The notes under the pieces were generated by a model. The model had not been told where the DNA came from. It searched no databases and saw nothing but the letters and a program-made list of their open reading frames with translations. This document shows positions 21,911 through 28,550 of a stretch of 64,000 nt of DNA, one piece after another. Position 1 is the stretch's first letter. Each line of letters opens with the position of its first letter. Location of the stretch: assembly GCA_036389485.1 (NCBI GenBank), contig DASVPR010000055.1, positions 62,001 through 126,000 on the forward strand, given 5' to 3'. This stretch comes from CADCVT01 sp036389485 (lineage in GTDB: Bacteria; Actinomycetota; Thermoleophilia; Solirubrobacterales; Solirubrobacteraceae). The translations under genes were made by a program, and so were the position numbers.

Positions 21911-23647
21911 ATGCGCGCCCCTCTCGCTTTCGCCGCCCTCCTCCTCGCGCTGCTCGCCGCGCCCGCCGGCGCCGCGCCGCCGCGGCTCACCGTCGAGCCC
22001 GGCGACGACGCCGCCATCGTCGACGACGACGGCCGCCAGGTCCTGCTGCGCGGGCTGAACGTCAACCAGCTCGGCGACTACTACCAGGCGGACCCGGCGC
22101 TGCCGACGACGATGCCGCTCACCGAGCGCGACTTCGAGCAGATCGCGGCGCTCGGGTTCAACGTGATCCGCCTCGTCATGAGCTGGTCGGCGTTCCAGCC
22201 GGAGCGCGCCGCGTTCGACGAGACGTACGTCGCACGCGTGCGCGAGGCCGTGCGGTGGGCGGCGCGGCACGACCTCTACGTCGTGCTCGACATGCACCAG
22301 GACGCATGGGGGAAGCACATCGCCACGCCGCCCGGCTACCAGTGCGAGCCGGGCCTCGGCCCCGCCGTCGGGTGGGACGGCGCGCCGCAGTGGGCGACGC
22401 TCACCGACGGCCTCACGACCTGCCGCGCGAACGACACGCGCGAGCTGTCCGCCGCGGTCGCGCAGGCGTTCGAGTCGTTCTACGCCGACCGCGAGGGCAT
22501 CCAGACCGAACTCGTGACGACGTGGGGGCGGATCGCGAAGGCGTTCGCGGACGAGCCGAACGTCATCGGCTACGACCTCCTCAACGAGCCGCACCCCGGC
22601 TTCAAGGTCGGCTTCAACCAGGCCGCCCCGCTCGGCCGGTACTACGCGCGGGCCATCGAGGCGATCCGCGCGGCGGAGCCGAATGAGAAGCGCATCATCT
22701 TCTTCGAGCCGAGCGTCCTCTGGTCCGGCTTCGGCAACGACACGACGCCCCCGCCGGGCTTCACCGAGGACCCGCTGATCGTCTTCGCGCCGCACCTGTA
22801 CTCGGAGTCGATCAGCGTCGACCAGGGCGCGACGTCGATCGAGCAGGGCTTCGAGAACGCGGCTCGGGCGGCGGCGGCGTACGGCGCGCCGCTGTGGTCG
22901 GGTGAGTGGGGCTGGTTCGGCGAGCCGGAGGACGCCCGCCCGCGGCTGGAGCGCTACCTCGCGCAGGAGGACTCCCGCCGGCTCGGCGGCGCCTGGTGGG
23001 TGTGGAAGCAGGCGTGCGGGGACCCGCACGTCGTCGGCTACCCGGGCGCGTCCGGCTCGCTCAACCCGAACGAGTGCCCCAGCGGCCGCCCGCTCGGCGT
23101 CGTGACCGGCTACACCGACCTCCTCCGCCGCGCGTACCCGCGCTTCGCGCCCGGCCGCCTGAGCCAGCTGCAGTCGGACTGGAAGAGCGGGAAGTGGTCG
23201 CTGCGCGGCAGCGCGGGCGACGCGAAGTCGTGCCGCGTCGAGGTCTGGGTGCCGGATCGCGAGCCGAGCCTCGCGGCCGAGAACGTCGGCGACCTGCGGG
23301 TGGAGCGCCGACCCGGCGGCTGGCTGGCGAGCGGCTGCGCCCGCGGCGACTACGCGCTCAGCGGCGAGCCCGGCGAGGCGCCGGTGCCTGGCACCGCCGC
23401 GGGACCGTGCCGCTCCAAGCGCCGCATCGTGATCCACGCGCGCGGGCGGGTCGTGAAGGTGCGCACGCGCGGGGTCAGGCCGCGCCGCGTCACGAAGCGC
23501 GGCCGCCGCGTGGTCCTCGACCTGCGCGGCTCCGCGAAGGGCCGGATCGTCGTCACGCTGAAGCTCCGCCGCGGACGCAGCGAGCGCCGCGTCTACCGGA
23601 CCTGCCGCCCTAACCCACGACGGTCAGCGCGCCCGGCCGGACGCTGA
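21911..23647 (+). CDS. Secreted GH5 glycosidase, endoglycoceramidase-like
   Basis: 578-residue exported enzyme: signal peptide about residues 1-22, then a GH5 (beta/alpha)8 barrel with LLRGLNVNQ, FNVIRLVMSWSAFQP, LDMHQDAWG, acid/base Glu226 in DLLNEPH and nucleophile Glu332 in WSGEWGW. MHQDxWG and the order of motifs match endoglycoceramidases, which release the oligosaccharide from glycosphingolipids. A C-terminal domain follows (about 410-578), very basic near the end, possibly binding anionic surfaces. Its 3' end overlaps the convergent lipid-kinase gene by 38 bp. The natural substrate could be host, fungal or own glycolipids (inference). Confidence 0.88.
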   Translation: MRAPLAFAALLLALLAAPAGAAPPRLTVEPGDDAAIVDDDGRQVLLRGLNVNQLGDYYQADPALPTTMPLTERDFEQIAALGFNVIRLVMSWSAFQPERAAFDETYVARVREAVRWAARHDLYVVLDMHQDAWGKHIATPPGYQCEPGLGPAVGWDGAPQWATLTDGLTTCRANDTRELSAAVAQAFESFYADREGIQTELVTTWGRIAKAFADEPNVIGYDLLNEPHPGFKVGFNQAAPLGRYYARAIEAIRAAEPNEKRIIFFEPSVLWSGFGNDTTPPPGFTEDPLIVFAPHLYSESISVDQGATSIEQGFENAARAAAAYGAPLWSGEWGWFGEPEDARPRLERYLAQEDSRRLGGAWWVWKQACGDPHVVGYPGASGSLNPNECPSGRPLGVVTGYTDLLRRAYPRFAPGRLSQLQSDWKSGKWSLRGSAGDAKSCRVEVWVPDREPSLAAENVGDLRVERRPGGWLASGCARGDYALSGEPGEAPVPGTAAGPCRSKRRIVIHARGRVVKVRTRGVRPRRVTKRGRRVVLDLRGSAKGRIVVTLKLRRGRSERRVYRTCRPNPRRSARPAGR

Positions 23648-24599
23648 ACTCCACCTCGGCGAAGTCGCCGACCCAGTCGCCGTCGAGCTGGAGCGGCATC
23701 TCCTCGCCGTCGACCGACCAGGCCCGCACGCCGCCGACGTCGCTGAACCCGGTGATCTGCCGGTGGTCGACGAGCTTCAGCCGCCGCGAGAACAGGCGGT
23801 AGGCGATGGTCGGGACGTCGATCGGCGTGCCGCGGTGGAGCATCGCGCCCGCGAGGCGGCCGCTGTCCAGCGACGAGTTCTCCGCGACCCGCAGCGGCCG
23901 GACGTTGAAGTACGTGTACGGGTCGCCGTTCTGCAGGATCGCGTCGATCCCGGCGAGCTTCAGGCCCTGGTCGGTCTCGATCTCCACGCGCGGGGGGTGG
24001 ACGAGGTAGTGGCGGAAGAAGGTCCGCAGCGCGGCCCAGGTGAAGTACCACTCGCCGTAGCGGTGCTTCAGCGCGGGCTTCAGGTCGACCGCGCGCGTGA
24101 CCGCCGCGTCGAGGCCGAAGCCGGCGGAGGCGACGAAGTGGCGCCCGGCCGCGCAGCCGAGGTCGATCTTCCGCGGCCGCCACTCGTCCGCCATTCGCAG
24201 CAGGTGCTCGGTCGCGTCGACGATCTCGCCGGGGACGCCCAGCATCTTGCAGACGACGTTGGTCGAGCCGCCGGGGAGGTGGGTCAGCGGGACGTCCGTC
24301 CCCGCGAGCCCGTTCGCCGCCTCGTTGAGCGTGCCGTCGCCGCCGAAGGCGACCACGACGTCGTAGCCCTCCGCCGCCGCCTCGCGCACCAGCTCGGTCG
24401 CGTGGCCCTGCCGCTGGGTGTCGAAGGCGGTGACCTCGTAGCGGCTCTGCAGCGCGTGGACGACGAGGTTCTTCAGCCGGTCGGAGACCGTCGTCGCGTA
24501 CGGGTTGACGATGATCAGCATGCGCCGCTTCTCGATCGGCTGCTCGAGCGCCCACGTCTCGACGAGGCGCTCGAAGGAGTCCAGAGGCGGTGCCGGCAC
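23610..24599 (-). CDS. Second diacylglycerol/lipid kinase-family protein
   Basis: 329-residue DagK-like kinase: LIIVNPYATTVSDRL, the ATP-binding VVVAFGGDGTLNEAANGL, LPGGSTNVVCKMLG and SAGFGLDAAVTRAV. The C-terminal part contains FNVRPLRVAENSSLDSGRLA and DGEEMPLQLDGDW, the usual substrate-domain pattern. It differs clearly from the kinase at 20161-21102, so two paralogues with distinct lipid substrates are likely. The start is GTG 24599. It is convergent with the GH5 gene. Confidence 0.92.
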   Translation of the reverse strand: MPAPPLDSFERLVETWALEQPIEKRRMLIIVNPYATTVSDRLKNLVVHALQSRYEVTAFDTQRQGHATELVREAAAEGYDVVVAFGGDGTLNEAANGLAGTDVPLTHLPGGSTNVVCKMLGVPGEIVDATEHLLRMADEWRPRKIDLGCAAGRHFVASAGFGLDAAVTRAVDLKPALKHRYGEWYFTWAALRTFFRHYLVHPPRVEIETDQGLKLAGIDAILQNGDPYTYFNVRPLRVAENSSLDSGRLAGAMLHRGTPIDVPTIAYRLFSRRLKLVDHRQITGFSDVGGVRAWSVDGEEMPLQLDGDWVGDFAEVEFSVRPGALTVVG

Positions 24600-24663
24600 G
24601 TCCGGGTTCTACACGCGCCCGCGGACGCGGTTACGGCACGGCGCTCGGTAGCCTCGCGCCGCG

Positions 24664-25392
24664 ATGGACGCCTCCCGCATGCGCCGCTTCTGGGATGCCC
24701 GCGCGCGCGAGGACGCCTTCCACTTCGTCGACAACCGCGAGCCGTACAAGGACGCCGACGCCGCCCGCTTCTGGCGCAACGGCGACCGCGACCTGCAGAC
24801 GCTCCTCGACACCGCCGGCGTCACCGTCCGCCTGAACGACGTCGTGCTGGACCTCGGCTGCGGCGTCGGCCGGCTCACGCGCGGGCTCTCGCGGCGCGCC
24901 GCCCACGTCATCGCCCTCGACGTCTCGCCGGAGATGCTCCGCCGCGCGCAGGAGCTGAACGAGCACCTCAACAACGTCACCTGGCTGCTCGGCGACGGCG
25001 AGTCGCTGACGGGCGTCGAGGACGCCTCGCTCGACGGCGCGGTCTCCCACGTCGTCTTCCAGCACATCCCCGATCCAGAGACGACGCTCGGCTACGTCGA
25101 GGAGCTCGGCCGCGTCCTCAAGCCGGGCGCCTGGGCGGCCTTCGGCCTGTCGACCGACCCCAAGGTCCACGAACCGCGCGCCGAGCAGCGGGGCACCAGC
25201 CGCCGCGAGCTGCTCCGCGGCCTCGCCGGCCGCCACCCCCGCGGCCAGAACGCCCCCGAATGGCTCGGCGCCGCCGTCCCCCTCGAAGCCCTGGGCGCCG
25301 TCGCGACCGCCGCCGGCCTCACCCTCGAGAACATCGAGGGCGCCGGGACGCAGTTCACGATCGTCCGAGCTACAAGAAGCCGCGCTTCCTGA
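24664..25392 (+). CDS. SAM-dependent methyltransferase
   Basis: 242-residue class I methyltransferase. Motif I is VLDLGCGVGRLTRGLSR, the acidic residue is in IALDVSPEML, and post-motifs DGAVSHVVFQHIPDP and LKPGAWAAFGLS follow. The N-terminal MRRFWDARAREDAFHFVDNR stretch recurs in a group of actinobacterial methyltransferases of unknown substrate. The last 23 bp overlap the convergent corA gene. Confidence 0.9.
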   Translation: MDASRMRRFWDARAREDAFHFVDNREPYKDADAARFWRNGDRDLQTLLDTAGVTVRLNDVVLDLGCGVGRLTRGLSRRAAHVIALDVSPEMLRRAQELNEHLNNVTWLLGDGESLTGVEDASLDGAVSHVVFQHIPDPETTLGYVEELGRVLKPGAWAAFGLSTDPKVHEPRAEQRGTSRRELLRGLAGRHPRGQNAPEWLGAAVPLEALGAVATAAGLTLENIEGAGTQFTIVRATRSRAS

Positions 25393-26362
25393 AGTACGCC
25401 ACCATCGCGACGAGCGACACGAGCATGATCCCGAGGATCACCCAGAAGGCGGCCTCGGAGTCCTCGCCCGGGAACGCGACGTTCATCCCGAAGGTCGACG
25501 CGATCAGCGTGAGCGGCAGGATCACGACGCTGAACGCCGTCAGGACGCGCAGGACGTCGTTGACGCGGTGGGAGAGGACCGACTCGTTGGTCGACTCGAG
25601 CCCCTCGACGACCTCCTTGAAGTTCTCGAGCATGTCCCAGACGCGCTCGGACGCGTCGTTGACGTCGTCGAAGTAGATGTCGAGGTCCTCGGGGATGTAG
25701 CGCTTGGTGCGCTCGAGGTCGGCCAGCGCGGCGCGCTGCGGCCGGACGACCTTGCGGAAGTTGATGATCTCCTGCTTGGCGTTCGAGATGTCGCGGACGA
25801 TCTCGGCGGAGCGGCCCTCGAAGATGTCCTCCTCGATGCGCTCGAGCTTGTGCCCGATCTTGCGCAGCATCGGGAACGACGCGTCCACGCACTCGTCGAC
25901 GATCTTGTAGAGCAGGTAGCCGGCGCCCTTGGAGAACAGCTGCTCGCGCAGGTCGGCGTTCGCGCGCGCCCGCTCGAACAGGTACTCCAGCGGCTGCAGC
26001 GGCTCGTTCGGCAGCGTGATGACGAAGTCGGGGCCGACGAAGATGTCGACCTCCGCCGCGTTCAGCCGCTCGACGGTCTTGTCGAACCGCGGGAAGTGCA
26101 GGACGACGAAGAGGTAGTCGTCGTACTCGTCGACCTTCGGGCGCTGGTTGCGCGAGAAGACGTCCTCGTAGTCCAGCGCGTGGAAGTCGTAGTGCTCCTC
26201 GAGCCAGGCGCGGTCGATCGGGCGCGGGCGCTCGATGTTGATCCAGCGCAGCCCGGCCGCGTCGAGGGTCTCGACGTTGGGGGTCTCGGGCTCAGGAGGC
26301 CGGGCGACGACGTCCGTGCGCGCGCGGGCTCCCCGGCGAAGGGGGCGAAAGACGCTGGGCAT
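25370..26362 (-). CDS. corA: CorA-family magnesium/divalent cation channel
   Basis: 330-residue CorA protein. A cytoplasmic alpha/beta funnel domain (about 1-225, rich in acidic helices) is followed by two transmembrane helices at the C-terminus with the signature FGMNV at the end of the first (GMN selectivity motif) and a basic C-terminal tail (YFRKRGFL). It mediates Mg2+, and in some members Co2+ or Zn2+, movement. It is divergent from the SAM-riboswitch-controlled gene. Confidence 0.95.
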   Translation of the reverse strand: MPSVFRPLRRGARARTDVVARPPEPETPNVETLDAAGLRWINIERPRPIDRAWLEEHYDFHALDYEDVFSRNQRPKVDEYDDYLFVVLHFPRFDKTVERLNAAEVDIFVGPDFVITLPNEPLQPLEYLFERARANADLREQLFSKGAGYLLYKIVDECVDASFPMLRKIGHKLERIEEDIFEGRSAEIVRDISNAKQEIINFRKVVRPQRAALADLERTKRYIPEDLDIYFDDVNDASERVWDMLENFKEVVEGLESTNESVLSHRVNDVLRVLTAFSVVILPLTLIASTFGMNVAFPGEDSEAAFWVILGIMLVSLVAMVAYFRKRGFL

Positions 26363-26469
26363 CGGGACTGAAGGGGTCGTCGCTCGTCATGGACCGTTCT
26401 CCTGGCTCAAGATTCTACCTCTCGCGGCCGACCCCTACGCACGCCGGGACGATTGGTACTCTCCGGCGC

Positions 26470-26568
26470 GCATCACATCCAGAGGGGTGGAGGGACTGGC
26501 CCTATGAAGCCCCGGCAACCGAACGCCAGCCATGGCGGAGACGGTGCCAATTCCTGTCAGATGTGGCG
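26470..26568 (+). ncRNA. SAM-I riboswitch (S-box leader)
   Basis: The leader of the threonine-synthase-like gene has the S-box core: AGAGGGGTGGAGGGACTGG (26481-26499), ATGAAGCCCCGGCAACC (26504-26520), a P3 hairpin CGCC-N6-GGCG (26524-26537) and GGTGCCAATTCCTG (26543-26556). P1 is closed by CACAT (26474-26478) with ATGTG (26561-26565). Downstream, TGGCGAG (26564-26570) can pair with CTCGCCA (26585-26591); it shares bases with the 3' side of P1, so the two structures are exclusive and could form the switch. No U-rich terminator follows, which hints at translational or other control. The ligand is S-adenosylmethionine, so the gene below should belong to methionine/SAM metabolism. Confidence 0.95.
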
Positions 26569-26614
26569 AGGGCTTCCAGAGGTACTCGCCAGGAGTGAAC
26601 AGCGAGGACCAGCG

Positions 26615-27868
26615 ATGGCGGCCACGAGCCTGCAGTGCAAGGAATGTCGGACTCCGTACCCGCTCGAGGCGCGGTACGTCTGCGAGCGGTGCTTCGGCCC
26701 GCTGGAGGTCGCGTACGACCACGCCCGGATCGAGGATGTCCCGGAGGCGCGCCGGCGCATCCAGGGCGGCCCGCAGAACATCTGGCGCTACGCGGACTTC
26801 CTGCCCCTCGAGCAGCCGCCCGCGAGCGCGCGCCGGGCCAGCTCGCTCTCCGGCCTGCCGGCCGGCTGCACGCCGCTCATCAAGGCCGACCGGCTCGCGG
26901 AGCGGCTCGGCCTCGGGGAGGTGTGGATCAAGAACGACGCCGCGAACCCGACGCACTCGTTCAAGGACCGCGTCGTCTCGGTCGCCGTCGCCCGCGCCCG
27001 CGAGCTCGGCTACGACGTGATCGCCTGCGCCTCGACCGGCAACCTGGCCAACAGCGTCGCCGCCCACGGCGCCGCGCTCGGGCTGGAGTCCTACGTCTTC
27101 ATCCCCGCCGACCTGGAGGAGCAGAAGATCCTCGCGACGGGCGTGTACGGGACGCACGTGGTCGCCGTGAAGGGCAACTACGACGCGGTCAACCGCCTCT
27201 GCACCGAGCTGAGCGGCGAGCGCGAGTGGGCCTTCGTCAACGTGAACATGAGGCCGTACTACGCCGAGGGCTCGAAGACGCTCGCGTACGAGGTCGCCGA
27301 GCAGCTCGGATGGGAGACGCCGGACCGCTGCGTCGTCCCGGTCGCCTCCGGCTCCCTCTTCACGAAGATCGCGCGCGGCTTCGCCGAGTGGCGCGAGCTC
27401 GGCCTGATCACCGGCGAGGCGCCCAAGATGAACGGCGCGCAGGCCACCGGCTGCTCGCCCGTCGCGACCGCGTTCGCGGAGGGCCACGACGTCTGCAGGC
27501 CGGTCAAGCCGGCCACGATCGCGAAGTCGCTCGCCATCGGGAACCCCGCCGACGGCGCCTACGCGGTCGAGCTGGCGCGCAACAGCGGCGGCGGGGTCGA
27601 CGCGGTGACCGACGACGAGATCCGCGCGGGCATCCGCCTGCTGGCCGAGACGACGGGCATCTTCACCGAGACCGCCGGCGGGGTGACCACCGCGACGCTG
27701 GCCAAGCTCGCCGCGCGGGGCGACATCGGCCCGGACGAGCGCGTCGTCGCGTTCATCACGGGCGAGGGCCTCAAGACGCTCGACGCCGTCCGCGACACGT
27801 TCACCACCCACACGATCGAGCCGTCGTACGACGCGTTCGAGCAGGAGTTCGCGGGGGTGGCGTCCTGA
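26615..27868 (+). CDS. thrC: Threonine-synthase-like PLP enzyme under SAM riboswitch control (possible homocysteine synthase)
   Basis: 417-residue fold-type II PLP enzyme. It begins with a zinc ribbon (C8-X2-C11, C23-X2-C26). PLP is bound by Lys117 in NPTHSFKDRV, and the phosphate loop is in ASTGNLANSVAAHGA. Overall similarity is to threonine synthase, which converts O-phosphohomoserine to threonine. Two context facts argue against ordinary threonine synthesis: a SAM-I riboswitch in the leader, and a ubiquitin-like sulfur carrier overlapping the 3' end (TGATG). Together they suggest sulfide transfer onto an activated homoserine to give homocysteine, as CysM and CysO do for cysteine. That activity is inferred. 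ATG 26615 is preceded by GAGGA at a 6-base spacing. Confidence 0.88.
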   Translation: MAATSLQCKECRTPYPLEARYVCERCFGPLEVAYDHARIEDVPEARRRIQGGPQNIWRYADFLPLEQPPASARRASSLSGLPAGCTPLIKADRLAERLGLGEVWIKNDAANPTHSFKDRVVSVAVARARELGYDVIACASTGNLANSVAAHGAALGLESYVFIPADLEEQKILATGVYGTHVVAVKGNYDAVNRLCTELSGEREWAFVNVNMRPYYAEGSKTLAYEVAEQLGWETPDRCVVPVASGSLFTKIARGFAEWRELGLITGEAPKMNGAQATGCSPVATAFAEGHDVCRPVKPATIAKSLAIGNPADGAYAVELARNSGGGVDAVTDDEIRAGIRLLAETTGIFTETAGGVTTATLAKLAARGDIGPDERVVAFITGEGLKTLDAVRDTFTTHTIEPSYDAFEQEFAGVAS

Positions 27869-28143
27869 TGGCGGTCACCGTCAAGATCCCGCCGCAGCTG
27901 CGGGCGGTCACGGGAGGGCAGGGCAGCGAGTCGGTCGAGGGCGCGACGGTCGCCGAGGTCATGGACGCGCTCTACGCCAAGCACGGCGAGCTGCGCGACC
28001 GCGTCGCCGGCGACGACGGCCAGCTGCGCCGCTTCGTCAACGTCTACCTCGACGGCGAGGACGTCCGCTTCCTGGACGGCCTCGCCACGCAGGTGCCGGA
28101 CGGCGCGGAGCTGCAGATCCTCCCCGCCGTCGCCGGCGGCTAG
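27868..28143 (+). CDS. MoaD/ThiS-like ubiquitin-fold sulfur carrier protein
   Basis: 91-residue beta-grasp protein: TVKIPPQLRAVTGG, a VAEVMDALYAKH helix, RRFVNVYLDGEDVRFLDGL and the mandatory C-terminal Gly-Gly (AVAGG). Such carriers are thiocarboxylated at the terminal glycine and hand sulfur to a partner enzyme. This one resembles the CysO subgroup (RFVNVYLDGEDVRFL). Its ATG overlaps the upstream stop codon, so it is made together with the threonine-synthase-like enzyme, its probable partner. No Mec-type protease or E1-like enzyme gene lies nearby. Confidence 0.92.
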   Translation: MAVTVKIPPQLRAVTGGQGSESVEGATVAEVMDALYAKHGELRDRVAGDDGQLRRFVNVYLDGEDVRFLDGLATQVPDGAELQILPAVAGG

Positions 28144-28192
28144 ACGGAAAGATGAGTAACCACTTCCGGGCGCCCCACTACCATTTCTGGGG

Positions 28193-28543
28193 ATGCCCGT
28201 CCGCGTCTTCCACGGAGACGACTCCGAGTCGTACCGCCACCTGATCCGGGAGGTCCTCGCGACCGGCGACATCGAGCTCGTCGGCGGCGCGGGGACCCCC
28301 GAGGGCGTCCTCGACGGGATCGCCGACTGCGACCCGGACGTGATCCTGCTCGACCAGTTCGGCGGCGCGCCGCTCATGAACGCGATCCGCGAGAAGTGCC
28401 CGGGCGCGAAGGTGATCGTCCTCTCCGGCTACAACCCCGAGGACGGCGACAAGGACCTCGCCGCGATGGCCGACGCCTACGTCGTGAAGAGCGACGCGCT
28501 GACCGAGCTGGAGGGCGTCGTCCTCCGCCTCGCGGGGCACTAG
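28193..28543 (+). CDS. Single-domain response regulator receiver
   Basis: 116-residue CheY-like receiver without an output domain. The acidic pocket is D9-D10, the phosphoacceptor Asp54 (ILLDQF), followed by Ser78 (VLSGY) and Lys99 (VVKSD). All required residues are present. No histidine kinase lies nearby, so it is an orphan. It is 7 bp upstream of ligD, though a functional link to end-joining is not established. Confidence 0.85.
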   Translation: MPVRVFHGDDSESYRHLIREVLATGDIELVGGAGTPEGVLDGIADCDPDVILLDQFGGAPLMNAIREKCPGAKVIVLSGYNPEDGDKDLAAMADAYVVKSDALTELEGVVLRLAGH

Positions 28544-28550
28544 GCCCCTC

